Positions 22,569-33,562 of a DNA stretch of 64,000 bases are shown here, piece after piece. The notes below the pieces were generated by a model. The model was not told the origin of the DNA and made no database searches. It saw only the letters and a program-made list of their open reading frames with translations. How positions within the stretch are numbered: position 1 is the first letter of the stretch; every line of letters starts with the position of its first letter. The DNA is from Gari tellinella (taxonomy: Eukaryota > Mollusca > Bivalvia > Cardiida > Psammobiidae). The DNA is taken from contig OV277864.1 in assembly GCA_922989275.2 (NCBI GenBank), positions 45,383,550 to 45,447,549 of the forward strand, given 5' to 3'. A program made the translations under genes and the position numbers.

Positions 22569-22770
22569 TAACCTTTTTATCGCTAAATTTATCGTCCCAT
22601 CAATCGCTATACTGTCGACTGCTTCAATATCGTTGTCTGCAATATCCTTTCAAAAGTTATTTCAAGATAGTATGACTTGGAAAATATCACTACGCATGTC
22701 ACACAGTGTGGATCCTGTCCGATCTTGATCCAAACTGTTTAAATCGACCTTATGCTACTTCGGGGAGACT
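22569..22770 (+). mobile_element. Type-H MITE, degenerate
   Basis: 'taacctttttatcgct', 'aaatttatcgt', 'atactgtcgactgcttcaat', 'gcaatatcctttcaaaag' and a reduced core P (22699-22740) follow the type-H order. Confidence 0.6.
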
Positions 22771-22924
22771 TTTGCTTTCTCCAGCCTGATTATAACACCC
22801 AACAGTCAGGATATGTGATTTGTTTCCTATGGCCCTTCAGTAGGGCTTTCTAAAAGCATGAAGATGCGTTCTTTAGAGGAATAGGTAAATGCGTCACAAG
22901 CAAGCTCTATTTACCTCATCACTA

Positions 22925-23170
22925 CAGTGGAGAATCTGTTATTCTTTCCCGTTTAAACGCAAACGTACCCAAACACAAACCGCTAAAACGTAGAAAAGAA
23001 CAACTTTTGGACAATTCTGATATTTCATGTTTATCTTGGTGGCAAACAGTTTGGAGCCTGATCAGACGCCGGGTAACCCGGCGTCTGATCTGGCTCCAAA
23101 CTGTTTGCACTGCAAATAATAGTTTTAGCGTAAACGCGTTTATTGGGAAAGAATAACAGATTCTCCACTG
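22925..23170 (-). mobile_element. Type-C TA MITE (reversed)
   Basis: Full-length copy with TA flanks. Core-P hairpin 23042-23108 is a nearly perfect stem around GGGTAACCC. Confidence 0.92.
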
Positions 23171-23197
23171 TACCTTACTCCGAGTACAATGTTTTTT

Positions 23198-23254
23198 TGT
23201 AAACAGTTTGGATCCTAATTAAACGCCGTGCTGAGCAGATTCCAACTGTTTGAC
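23198..23254. repeat. Isolated degenerate core-P hairpin
   Basis: 'gtaaacagtttggatcctaa' ... 'agattccaactgtttgac'; no surrounding TIRs recognised. Confidence 0.6.
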
Positions 23255-23326
23255 ACTAATGACGACATAAATGAAGTCACTTTACCCAAAAATAATATTT
23301 TAGAATTAAATACAGATCGTGATAAT

Positions 23327-23537
23327 TTAACCCATTACACAATAAATACGCCCTTTTACGTATTTGATTTATTCCTTCACTGAAAAAAATATTTTAACTT
23401 TATACATTCAGGAATATGTATCATAAGAACAAATTTCTATACTCTATCAGATAAAAATCATTCTGCTTTAGTTTCAATCTGATTTAAGTGATCAGCTATC
23501 GTCCATACTAGAAACAAACTTTCGGATAATGGGTTAA
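23327..23537 (+). mobile_element. Type-B TTAA MITE lacking its left hairpin arm
   Basis: TTAACCCATTACACAATAAA ... GGATAATGGGTTAA. Between 'tatcagataaa' and 'cattctgctttag' the whole left arm of core Q is missing; the right arm and flanks remain. Confidence 0.75.
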
Positions 23538-24432
23538 AGGATATGACGTCATGGCATAGATGGGAGTAAGCAAAAGCTTTAACTCGTAAACAGGGTTTAC
23601 ACAACCAGAACTCAAGGAATCAAAATTCTACTTTTTACCAACCAATCTGTCAGGACTTATAACAAAACCTCACTACTTGCCAACAATGCTTTTGCTCGAA
23701 ATTGTTTGATATTTTAGAACTTTCCACAAAATTGAAATGATTATACATATCTCGAAAATACGCTAAGATTGATAGCGTGCCACTATCAATAGACGCCCTG
23801 CTTAACTTTCCACAACTAATTCTTCCTTCGAGGTTAAAACATGACAGAGCAATAGATTAAAGTAATGTAAATCAAACAATTTAATTTAAGGAATTTAATA
23901 TGAAGAATGCCTGTCTAAAGAACGTTCAGAATTGAAATGCCTAAATAAAACTCACCTTAGTTGAATAAGCAGGAACAAATCTGGGATATAAAGTTGTATG
24001 GACCATTTAATGTATTGTGTCTATAGCAGTAAACATACAATGTAAGTAAATAGTGTAAATGCTGATCATTTTGAGCATTCGAATCACGGTCTGAACGTTT
24101 GCTACTTTGTTTTTCACATAAATACTCGAGTTATTGGACATAGTCACAATTTAGAGGGATATATCATAATCCAAAACGCTGGACTAAATGCCAGAATTCA
24201 ACGAATAGCACTTTTAGATCTAAATTTTAATGATAATTTACTTCATAGTACTGTGTCCTGCTCTTTACGGTTAGTATAACAGAGGTTAGTTATGTTCAAT
24301 GGGACTACACTCAACAAAATTTCTAATTGGTCACTTTACTTTTCCTAATAATTCTCGAAATTCAACACGTATCACATTGAGGTTTCACTCAGGAATCACT
24401 AGCCATGTGTAAAGTGTTGAAATCGATGTTCT
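23538..24432. other. Spacer, nothing recognised
   Basis: AT-rich with no coding or repeat signal. A TGACGTCA site lies at about 23543-23550. Confidence 0.45.
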
Positions 24433-25023
24433 GGGGCCCGTTTCATAAAACATCTTACGACAAATGTTGTCGTAAGTCAGATTATAAAACTATCAATTAT
24501 TATTTATTTCTCTATCTAATTCTGCATTGTGACATCGTTTTGGAATCGTCTTGAAAAGACCACAGGTACTTGACACATACTTTATTATCTATTAGAAAAC
24601 TTTTTGATGCTTATTTTCGTTCTAATTCACATACTGTGGCGTTATTTGACGGAATTTGATGAAATAAAAAGTAGATATTGATAAATTAATCCTTTCCCGA
24701 GGATACCACAAGAGAATATCGGCGATCGAGTCTATTTTAGCATCAGTTTAAGTGGATAGTAAAAACTAGGTGTCGAATTGCGCTGTTTACCTTGTATCTA
24801 TAATAGAAGAATAGTAAAAAAAAAAAATTTTTTTTTTTTTTTTTTTTAAGGGGGGGGGGGGGATGTTAATAGATAATAAAGTATGTGTCAAGTACCTGTG
24901 GAAAAGACGATTCCAAAAAGATGTCACAAGACAGGATTAGATAGAGAGATCAGAAATTAAATGTATTTTAAAGTTTTGACTTACGACAGCATTTGTCGTA
25001 AGATGTTTTATGAAACGGGCCCC
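24433..25023. mobile_element. Type-F palindrome carrying a hAT-like insertion
   Basis: GGGGCCCGTTTCATAAAAC at the left and its complement at the right; arms 'cttacgacaaatgttgtcgtaag', 'ctctatctaattctg' and 'atgtcacaagacag'. The apex GAATCGTCTT/AAGACGATTC is interrupted at 24561-24900. Confidence 0.85.
24561..24900. mobile_element. hAT-like non-autonomous element, 340 bp
   Basis: 34-bp perfect TIRs beginning CACAGGTACTTGACACATAC. The 8 bp GAAAAGAC are duplicated exactly at 24553-24560 and 24901-24908. The 8-bp duplication and CA.RG-type end fit the hAT superfamily. No ORF. The right interior holds a poly-A / poly-T / poly-G block (about 24816-24863). Confidence 0.9.
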
Positions 25024-25190
25024 TGGTGCCCGAGAAATTTTAACATTGCAGATTGTGCATGCAAGCATGTTATGCATGATTTACACGTGCATTAAATGTA
25101 CGTTGTCAAACACGTGTTTTGTTTACACAACTGAAGTCTATAGCTATATGCTGGACGAACAAACACATAACATAGCCAGAATGACGTTAT

Positions 25191-25600
25191 AAGAGCGTGA
25201 TGTTGTCATCGGAATGCTGGAAGCTGGGACGTATTTGAAAGAGGTAAACAATTCAGTACAATAGTTTATTAAAATCACCAATTACTCATTAATTAACTAG
25301 ATAATACAGGACAATGCTCCATGCTATCTTGCCAGGTGAACAGCGGAATTATTCAGGGCAAAAAACATTCGCTTGATAACAATTCCGTCGAAGAGCTCAG
25401 ATGTTAAACCGACTGAAAATGCATGGGCCTTACAGAAACGTCTAGTAGGATACGTGTACCACCACAACAACAGAACTTCCGTGAATTAGAGCGTGACGTC
25501 ATATAGGAGTGGAACAACATAATACAGCGTTACCTGCAGAGATATGTTACTTCAATGAGACAATTTTGTCGTGTCATTATTATGTTGTTAGGAAACATAC
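25191..25600 (+). pseudogene. Tc1/mariner (DD34E) transposase relic
   Basis: Two remnants of a Tc1-type transposase lie in order. ERDVVIGMLEAGTYLKEV (25193-25247) matches the start of the N-terminal helix-turn-helix domain. From about 25302 the C-terminal catalytic part reads IQDNAPCYLAR-stop-TAELFRAKNI...KPTENAW...QKRL, and later, in shifted frames, EWNNI.QRYLQRYVTSMRQF. The D of QDN and the E of PTEN are separated by exactly 34 residues, the Tc1 (DD34E) spacing. The DNA-binding second half and the first catalytic D are deleted between the two parts, and stops interrupt the rest. It is a dead, internally deleted copy. TIRs were not identified. Confidence 0.85.
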
Positions 25601-26039
25601 ACGCTACTAGCATATCACGGATTGCAGAAAATGATTGTGTGTATTTTTGAATTTTCGAAATTTTTCACAAATGTCGTCATAAAATTATACTTACTGCTCG
25701 TAATAACGTGAAATCTCGTGCATGCATTTATTGAAGATGTATCAATGAAAAACAATTGGAATCGGGAAAGAGTTATTCCCTGTTGCTGAAAAATTCCGAC
25801 TAACGTAGGTGACAAATTAGAAATTTTGTTGAGTGTATTTATATACACACTGCAGTCTACAAACTAATAACTGGTACTAGTAATTCACTGTGGGTCTTGA
25901 CAGTTCAAATAATCTTACACGGCAGTTATAATACATTGTACTCAAGCGACGTCAAATATGTTCAAAACAATTTTCCAAACAAACATGTTCAAGACACAAA
26001 GTGTAAACCCATATGTTTAAACATAACGTCATTGTATTT
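25601..26039. other. Spacer downstream of transposase relic
   Basis: No repeat recognised. It may contain the decayed 3' end of the Tc1 element. Confidence 0.4.
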
Positions 26040-26041
26040 TA

Positions 26042-26289
26042 CAGTGACGTATACCTTATTCTGTCCAATTTAAACGAAACACAATGCCAACACGTTGTAA
26101 TACAATAAATAAAATGACAACATTTTACCAAACAAAAATAACAAATAGTAATGCCACCCAAATTCTAATCTAAGTGGCAAACAGTTTGGAAAAAGATCGA
26201 ACGCCGGTTGCACTCGTCGTCCGATCTTGTTACAAACTGTTTGCTATAGAAATTGTTTAATTTTGGAAACAATAACGTGTTATCCATTG
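26042..26289 (-). mobile_element. Type-C MITE, reversed, diverged
   Basis: CAGTGACGTATACCTTATTC ... 'aataacgtgttatccattg' between TA pairs. Hairpin 26178-26244 uses a distinct stem (AAAAAGATCGAACGCCGG / CGTCCGATCTTGTT) yet still pairs. Confidence 0.78.
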
Positions 26290-26497
26290 TAAATCTTCAG
26301 ATTGTTAACACATTGAAGAATATTTTAATGCATTTTAACGGGTTGATATGGAGACTGCTGTGAACATTATATGAAAAATAGTGCAAACAATGACGTAAGA
26401 GCATACATATAACGCATACTATAATAAAAACGCACAGAATAACAGAAAATGATTGTAAATGAAATGGGGTAACGTTTTTATTATACATTTATATGTA

Positions 26498-26743
26498 CAG
26501 TGGAGAATCTGTTATTCTTTCCCACTAAACGCGTTTACGCTAAAACTATTATTTCCAATACAAACAGTTTGGAGCCAGATCAGACGTCGGGAAACCCGGC
26601 GTCTGATCAGGCTCCAAACTGTTTTCCACCAAGATAAACATGAAATATCAGAATTGTCCAAAAGTTGTTCTTTTCTACGTTTTAGTGCTTTGCGTTTGCG
26701 TACGTTTGCGTTTAAACGGGAAAGAATAACAGATTCTCCACTG
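26498..26743 (+). mobile_element. Type-C TA MITE
   Basis: Full-length copy. Hairpin 26561-26624. The 98-codon frame running through it is a MITE artefact. Confidence 0.9.
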
Positions 26744-26783
26744 TATGTTGTTTAAAAGAGTGTGCGTATTTAGAGCAATTCGT

Positions 26784-26899
26784 TTAACCCGTTCAACCAT
26801 TGCTTGATTTTAATGTTTAACAACGACGTCTGATCAGGATCCAACATTTTGCAAATAACTACATGTATTGTATCCGGGGTTTGGCTGTGAAGGAGTTAA
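26784..26899 (+). mobile_element. Type-A MITE with internal deletion
   Basis: TTAACCCGTTCAACCATTGC left end, only the right hairpin arm (ACGTCTGATCAGGATCC), then 'tccggggtttggctgtgaaggagttaa' in two blocks. About 100 bp shorter than the 14847 copy. Confidence 0.72.
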
Positions 26900-27033
26900 G
26901 CAGAAGATAACATAGACATTAAATTAACAAAATTCGACGAACATTCTTATATTTCTATCTGTTTGCTACAGACATGCCAGTTTTTTTCAATAGTATACAT
27001 TCTCGATGGGTGCAAATAAACTGATTATTCATA

Positions 27034-27220
27034 CAGTAACATCTCTCTATAACAGATACTTCCAAGATTAAAGTATTGCATTTAAAAACAAGCGACATGT
27101 TACAACAAGATAGCCGTTAGTCATAACGTTCTGGCAGGAGTTATCAGCTACACTTTAATCTAACTTTAAGCAGTAATCCGTTTTAACTACCTTTGTGGTC
27201 GTAATGAAATTCATCTACAG
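27034..27220. mobile_element. Type-L TA MITE
   Basis: CAGTAACATCTCTCTATAAC ... 'gtggtcgtaatgaaattcat' ... CAG between TA pairs; pairs with the copy at 34848-35040. Ends of the CAGTRAAACC...TATAACGA kind are common in pogo/Tigger-like elements. Confidence 0.6.
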
Positions 27221-27475
27221 TATTTAAATCTTTATTTATATACTTATATGTTCCGCTGAAAACCTAACCTATGATACAAGCGCGGTCTGTCTCTGTAATG
27301 TGTTCAACTTGTTCAACAATCAGTCACTTTAGCATTTCATTCAGTGAAGAGGGCGTTATTTGTCCATGTTTAAACGAAATAAATTGAGCGTTATTGCACT
27401 GCAAAACTATTAAGATATGACAACCTGTTACATGTAAACGTCTGGCGATTAAAAATGATCTGGGTGTATTACAGA

Positions 27476-27950
27476 TTGGAGTCTGATCAGACACTACTTT
27501 ATCCCGTGTTTGATCTTGCTGAAATCTACTTGCATTTCAATAAAATAGCAACATGTAAAACAACGCGTCTATTTACGTTTGCTCCCTATGATAAATGATT
27601 GTTTCATGTACAAAGGACAAATATCATTGTGACAAACACATAAATTACAAATTGCGTCCCGAAAAAATGAACGCTTATTTGGATCATTCTCCTAAGAGAT
27701 CGTCGTGCGAGAATTACATTATCCGCAATTTATATTCAAATTCGAAACAAGGTCGGAACAATCTTAACAAATTCAGCAACCGATATCAAATGGAACGAGT
27801 ACGAATCAATAACCCCTCTGTATAACCTTCACGAAAGGCAGTTTACAACAAAGGAAACACATTAACATTGATATAAAACACAAAGGGCAATTTCCTTATT
27901 TGAGTTACTGAAATTGCAAGATTTCGCGTTATTTGGTTAAATTAATTCTA
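27476..27950. repeat. Old dispersed repeat (pair with 17099-17560)
   Basis: Decayed core-P sequence (27476-27530) followed by 'gcaaccgatatcaaatgga', 'gaatcaataacccc' and 'ggcagtttacaacaaagg'. A preceding tract (27350-27440) may be a very old type-C end. Confidence 0.5.
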
Positions 27951-28437
27951 GATTTATTAAAGAGCAGTTACTGTTTTTGAATGAGAAAGCGTCTAGTAAA
28001 TTTATAAATAATGGTTGATTTGGGCCGGAATTAATAGAATGCGTTGTCTTCGACCTAATACGTTACGTGTAAGTTATTGTCTATACTGTAGATCATTTCA
28101 TACGAAATAGCTTACAGTGAATACATTGACAAGATACTACAGTTGAAGCGTCTCATCAGGGTCTACATGGTTTGTTAATATATACTTTTGTGCTCGATTG
28201 GCATTGTTGTGTAAAAGGATGGGCACTATTCACTCGAAATACTCTTCATTAAGAGATGTCTGCATTATTGTTGCTCTACATTAAGTTGTCACGAATCTCA
28301 ACTACTGGCCATTGAAGTTTTTTTAAGTTTATTTTTAGCCTCCCTAATCCTGATTATTAGCAAAATCTATGCCTAATGGTGTCATAAATAAGGAACTGGT
28401 CATTGATTAGTGGTTATGTTATTCGTATTAAACCCCG

Positions 28438-28637
28438 TCAGTGTCTTACCCTCTGAACAACAATTATTTGCAAACAGTTAGGATCCTTATCAGAGGCCGC
28501 TTTACGCGGCCTCTGATAAGGATCAAAACTGTTTGACACTCATTTCTATATTAATAATTTTATCATTGTTTTCCTATAGAATAAAAGCAAATGATGCGTA
28601 TTTAAAACAGATGACGTCATGGCAATGATTGGGTTAA
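28438..28637 (-). mobile_element. Type-A TTAA MITE with variant, paired hairpin
   Basis: Left 'ttaaaccccgtcagtg', right 'gatgacgtcatggcaatga' then 'gggttaa'. Hairpin 28470-28535 has GATCCTTATCAGAGGCCGC on one arm and its exact complement on the other, three changes from the common stem made on both sides. Confidence 0.85.
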
Positions 28638-29774
28638 TATAGCTAAACTGTTATGAATATCATAGTGGTACTGTAACAAAGTATTGTTTGGGACGATTGT
28701 GACGTTTATCACTACTGTTTCTGGCACTTTTATTGTGCTTTGGGGGAGTTCGTGGCTAACTGTTCTCCCGGGACCAGTACTGTGGTTTAGGTTTATAGTC
28801 ATGAATCACGACATGTCATTATTGTTGGGCATTTTCAATCACAATGTATGTGTCATACTTTTAACTCCTTCATCGATAAATAAAGTGTCTCCTTTAACCA
28901 TCCATCTCCCTTATATCTTCTGCAGTGATACTATTGTCTGCACTGTTTTGACTTTTGTTTTTGTTCGTGCTTTTGTGATGTTGGATTTTTGTGTACTTTT
29001 GTTGTTTGTTTTATTTTTTGATTTTGCATAGTCGCCTATGTGCGTCCATGGTAAAATATGAGTTAATCTGAGTGTACTATCGCTGGTGCTTTGCTCAGGT
29101 TTCTGTTTGATCTTTCACATAATTATAACTGATAGAAATATAAATTAATAGTGTCTAATTACTTACAGTGATCAGCGACAAGCTAGCATTTATTACCAGG
29201 TGTATTATTGATATGTTCGGTGGAGTGAAAGCACGATCAACTCATCCATCCAAGAAACGTTGCATAAAATTCCAGTTCCTAATAACATCTAGTTCATTTG
29301 TTTCTGTGCAGGGTATAATGACAAACCGTGAAGACCATGACCAGAGTTTACTATAGACGCCCTCTCTTCACATGTCCAATATTTGTAAATTACGAGTATA
29401 TTTGTCGCTAGGGTCAAACGGGATTCCTTACAAATAACATAATTATATCTATTGCAATTTTAAAGCTTGTATTGAGACACTTGCGTGCAAATTTGTGAAG
29501 TATATTTGATGTATATTTGATGTATACTGGTTTCATTTTGTAGCCAATTACTATCGATGGATTCACTCGTTTCAATGCTAAACCTAAATTACTATCTTAA
29601 GACTTGGAATTTGCATGCATACTCATGCTTGTGATATACTATTTTTCCGACCTAAAAACGTTCTGAGCAAGACTATCGGTGTCACGGTTATTTTATTATC
29701 CCTTTATTAACAAACCAATAATTTACAACGGTTTGGACCCAATTCAGTCTCCGGGTAAATGTATGTCTTATATC
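28638..29774. other. Spacer, no gene supported
   Basis: A 115-codon hydrophobic frame at 28684-29031 starts with TTG and has no motif. T-rich composition explains its residues. Nothing else recognised. Confidence 0.4.
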
Positions 29775-30890
29775 ATTATCCAAACTACAGCGTGTGCAAA
29801 ATGCAGCAGCCCGCATCATTACCAGGACTCCTCGGTACAATCACATCACTCCAGTCTTGAAGGAGCTTCACTGGCTTCCAGTTCAACACATAGTTGAATT
29901 CAAAATATTCTGACACTCACATATAAAGCCATGTGCAATGATTCTCCAAGGTACATTGTTAGTATGCTGGACGTGTATAGACCTCGAAGAGAGTTGCGGT
30001 CTGCGAGTAAATCAGTATCGCTGGTGTGCCGAGAAGTCGTTTGGTGAAGTTTGGAGATAGAAGTTTCATGCATGCAGCCCCAAAGCTCTGGATCACTCTA
30101 CCATCAGACATCAGAGGTGCTAGCTCAATTGCAGCCTTCAAAAAGCGTTTGAAAAATCACTTCTTTAATATCTGTTATTAGAAGAAAGTAGGTAATCAAT
30201 GACTGCTACCTCCGGGCTGTGTTCTTGCTGTGGATGCTGTTGGTCTAAATGGCAGTTCTGGAGTTGTACCATTGACCTTGTGCCTGTCTGGTAGATCTTG
30301 CTGGTAGGGATTGCCCAATCGCTTTGAAACCATTTGGCTAGGGGTCTTTGGTGTAATTCTTGGACAGCTTTATGTTTATGAACTAAGGGTGTACCACGGC
30401 CATGGATTATACAATACTCAACCACCCAACACGGAGAGTATTGTTTTAAACATTCGTTTTACATGTACGACTTGTGAACTGCTCTCCGGCTCTACGCTGA
30501 AACAAACAAACAAACAAACAAATTCAACCAAACAACATGGAGAGTATTGTTTTAAACATTCGTTTTACGATTTGTGAACTACTCTCCAGCTCTACACTGA
30601 AAAAAAAAACAAAAAACAAACAAACAAAAAACTGTCATTGATCATTTAATTATTTGACTCATTTTAAAAATGATTTTACAAACTTACTATAACAATTTTA
30701 TAATCTTGGTAATAATATTGACAGAATTTCCATGTTTCCATGCATCTCAATATTGTATCATTTTTATTTTGAATGTAGTTATTTGTCTTTCTCGCTTTGT
30801 AGGTACATTTACATTTATATAATTTCATGTGAAGCGCTTGTGAACGCACAACTCCTGTGTGAAAAGAGCGCTATATAAATCTATATATAA
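29775..30890 (+). pseudogene. CR1/L2-like LINE, 5'-truncated 3' end
   Basis: From 29784 the sequence encodes the C-terminal tail found after the RT domain in CR1/L2-type elements: LQRVQNAAARIITRTPRY, HITPVLKELHWLPVQH, then after a one-base frameshift (about 29905) LTLTYKAM, RPRRELRSASKSVSL, and after a second shift KFGDRSFMHAAPKLW and LPSDIRGASSIAAFKKRL (ending near 30170). The RT domain itself is missing. The non-coding 3' part runs to 'gaaaagagcgctatataaat' (about 30860-30880), a tail typical of such LINEs and their SINEs. Two (CAAA)n-containing tandem units interrupt it at 30425-30620. Confidence 0.85.
30425..30620. repeat. Two tandem ~108-bp units with (CAAA)n
   Basis: 'ggagagtattgttttaaaca' through 'ctctccggctctacgctgaa' repeats at about 30434 and 30541. 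Each unit ends in a caaacaaac or aaaaacaaac run. Confidence 0.85.
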
Positions 30891-30900
30891 TTTTTCATGT

Positions 30901-31095
30901 GGGGAAGCCTTCCAGCCGGCTTGCGGACGGTCGGTGGTTCTACCCAGTTGTCGATTTGTGCCTGAAACAGTGCATAAAGAACTTCTGGGGTCTTCCTCCA
31001 CCTATAATGAGCTGGAGGTCGCGATATGACTGAAATACTGTTGAAAGCGACGTAAAATCAAAACAAATAAATAAATAAATAAAATAAATACATAT
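30901..31095 (+). mobile_element. SINE with (AATA)n tail
   Basis: Blocks 'ggaagccttccagc', 'gcggacggtcggtggttcta', 'cttcctccacctataatg', 'gctggaggtcgcgatatgac' and 'tgaaatactgttgaaagcga', then 'cgtaaaatcaaaacaaataaata'. These match the layout of a widespread molluscan SINE group (V-SINE/RUDI-like) from memory. It abuts the LINE 3' end. Confidence 0.78.
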
Positions 31096-31184
31096 AAATC
31101 GGGTATAATAATAAGAATAATAATAACTGCTTAGCTCCCACACCAATAACTGACTTCAGACCAAATTCATAAAACTAAGATATA

Positions 31185-31543
31185 CAGCGCTCCCGCTCTA
31201 CAACGACACCCAATGGGAGAAAAAATGTGTCCGTTGTTCGGAGGGAGTCGTTATAGGGAGGGAAATTGGCTTACATTTGCAAACAGCTTGAATCCAGATC
31301 AGACGCCGCGTTACGCGGCGTCTGATCCGGATTCAAGCTGTTTGCCATTCGTCAATATAGTTCTTCTGTCAAAATGTCCAATAATTATGTAAAGTTGAGA
31401 AAAACAGCAGACGACAATTTTAAGCAGACGATAATGCATCAGTTAAAGCGTTAGACATAATTGTCCTGTTTAGGGAACTGCGACAAGGGTCATTGTAAGG
31501 AGGGAGTCGTTGTTGGGAGGGCCGTTGTAGAGAGGGAATACTG
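31185..31543 (-). mobile_element. Type-D TA MITE, intact
   Basis: CAGCGCTCCCGCTCTAC ... GTAGAGAGGGAATACTG with TA flanks. Hairpin 31279-31345 has 32-bp arms with one mismatch (GCTTGAATCCAGATCAGACG type). Internal 'gcagacgacaattttaagca' as in 42180. Confidence 0.9.
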
Positions 31544-31599
31544 TAATAAAAAAGAATAAAAAAGGAGACGGCACTTAGCGAGGAGGCGGCATATTAGCA

Positions 31600-31790
31600 G
31601 TGTTGGGGTGAAACGGAAGATGTTCCATTTTGTCCGCATCATTTATCAGAGTTATGTGACACAAATGAATAAGGCCGTGTCTTAAACTAATAACTGTCAG
31701 TTTGTATACAGATTCCTGTCTCCGATAGAGACGTGAAACTTTTCACTTTTGGTTAATTTATTCACCCAATGATCTTTTACTCGGCAATTT
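31600..31790 (+). repeat. R1 dispersed repeat, copy 2 (diverged)
   Basis: 'cagagttatgtgacacaaat', 'taataactgtcagtttg', 'tgtctccgatagagacgtga' align with 38890-39000 and 60420-60530. Confidence 0.7.
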
Positions 31791-31934
31791 CATTTTGTTG
31801 ATAAAATATTGTCCATGTTTGTACTATTTAGGGGTGATTTTAAGAATTAATCGCAAAATGTCAGACAGCGCAGACTCTGAGCAGAGGGTTCCATTGTTTG
31901 AATAGGTTAAGTGTAGTCTACACAGGCACGTAGT

Positions 31935-32184
31935 TTAACCCTTTGAGCCCTTATCCTGCATATTGGCGTCTATTTGCAAACAGTGTACATGTGAATAGTA
32001 CACTTGTCATATGCAAACAGTGAAGACCCAGATCAGAGGGCTCCTAGGAGCCCTCTGATCAGGGTCTTCACTGTTTGTCATAATGCCAAACATTGACAAA
32101 AACAACCCTCAAAAGTCAGAAATGGACTAGACTTAAATGGAATCTGGAATTGTCCATTTAAAGTTTCAGGGAGGAAAGAGTTAA
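31935..32184 (+). mobile_element. Type-E TTAA MITE, perfect hairpin
   Basis: TTAACCCTTTGAGCCCTTAT ... GGGAGGAAAGAGTTAA. Hairpin 32013-32077 pairs GCAAACAGTGAAGACCC with its complement and has the apex AGAGGGCTCC/GGAGCCCTCT: a core-P relative with a private apex. 'cattgacaaaaacaaccc' and 'ggaattgtccatttaaagtt' recur in the other type-E copies. Confidence 0.82.
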
Positions 32185-33230
32185 TGATGACGAGTATACT
32201 TGTCGCAAGGGTTGAATGTGTTGATCTTTAGCATAGGGACATAACTCCAATAAAAATCTTCAGATCAAAACTAAAATCAAAAGATGTATCTCCTGCTTGA
32301 GGAAAAAGCTAACTTTGAATTTTGATTTCCATAAGAATAACGGATGCAAAATTATCACTATTAGGAAAACCAGCTGGAGCCGTAAAATTATGTAACAAGT
32401 GTTTGTGAAAGGGGCATAAGTAAAAGAAAGTTCATTGAAAGGAAACAAGTCATTGGACATGTTTCCTGCATAAACGTCAGCTAAATATGAACTTTTGCTA
32501 CAAAAGGTAAGAAATAACAAAAGGTATTGCCTTGAATCGCGATTTTGTAAATGACGATTTAAATGGGCATAAAGAATTGAACACAACATAAAAAATATTC
32601 TGGTTTTTTTAAATGCAAATATTAAACAACAAGGGGTTTAAAGAGCGCTAACAAGAAAAGTTAACGAACGAACAGAGCAGTGTATACCATAACATGCCCC
32701 GTTTAAACAGGCGTATAATAATAGTGTGTACAAGATCTCCATTTTAACTTTAAGTCAAACACAGGTTCACAACTTTGCATTTCAACAAACATCATCATCA
32801 TAATCATCATCATCATTTTCAACATTCTTATCTTCATCAGCAGCATCCTCATTATCATCATCGTCATTGCAGTTGTTATAGTCTACGATTTTTTAAATGT
32901 ATGATTAATTCTTTAAGTTAGACCTGTAAATGCGGCAAATATGCATCATTGCACCGCAACAATAGGGCAGGAAGATCTGTCTATGTGGTGAGCGTCGCAG
33001 AATAGGCGAGAACTTCCTGTCTATGTTTTTAAATTCCCTTCATATAGACGAAACCGGTCAAATCTATTTGGCGACGCGCCTATGCGGCGTCATAACGCTG
33101 TCACCTGTCTGAATACCCAATAATTAATATAATTGAGTGGTCGTAATACAGGGGTTTTACTGTACCTGGAAAAGACATTATTTTGAGTAATAAGATCATA
33201 CAGTGACAAAAAAGATCATGTGAACACGAT
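32185..33230. other. Spacer with one simple repeat
   Basis: A 109-codon minus-strand frame (32260-32589) has no motif. Its 'gggacataactccaataaaa' start resembles mollusc interspersed repeats I have seen, but this is not proven. A type-L right end ('gtggtcgtaatacaggggtt' then ttactgta) lies at about 33136-33164. Confidence 0.4.
32788..32866. repeat. (ATC)n imperfect microsatellite
   Basis: catcatcatcataatcatc and following tcatcatcattttc-type runs. Confidence 0.9.
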
Positions 33231-33400
33231 AACCCATTACTCGAATACACATTTTTACTTTTGTACTTTTTACCACAGAAGAAATTCTGTCCTGATAAAG
33301 CTACATATGAAATATTCTATACCCTAGCAGATGGTAGCTTAAAGCATGCCGTAAGTGATCAACTGCCTTCAAAACTGTTTTGAAAGGTGCCCGTACGATA
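33230..33400 (+). mobile_element. Type-B MITE without its palindrome
   Basis: 'aacccattactcgaatacac', 'ctagcagatggtagcttaaagc' then directly 'atgccgtaagtgatcaactg': the whole core-Q palindrome is gone while both flanks persist. Confidence 0.7.
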
Positions 33401-33490
33401 CAACATCAACATAAAGTGCCTTTATATGCTTTTCTTTATAGGGATGCCTAAATAACTGTTGCAAAGTTCAACTTCAGAAAATTCGATACG

Positions 33491-33562
33491 AGTGTCAAAC
33501 AGTTTGTATCCTGGTTTGACGAAACATAACACAGCGTGTTATCAGGTTTCAAACTGTTTGGA
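33491..33562. repeat. Degenerate core-P hairpin
   Basis: gtcaaacagtttgtatcctg ... aggtttcaaactgtttgg. No clear TIRs. A second arm scrap follows at about 33577-33600. Confidence 0.65.

Noticed and set aside
28684..29031. 115-codon hydrophobic frame, possible membrane protein
   Set aside because: TTG start, T-rich composition explains the residues, no motif or splice context.
32260..32589. 109-codon minus-strand frame
   Set aside because: No motif; biased AT-rich composition, and it begins in sequence resembling an interspersed repeat.
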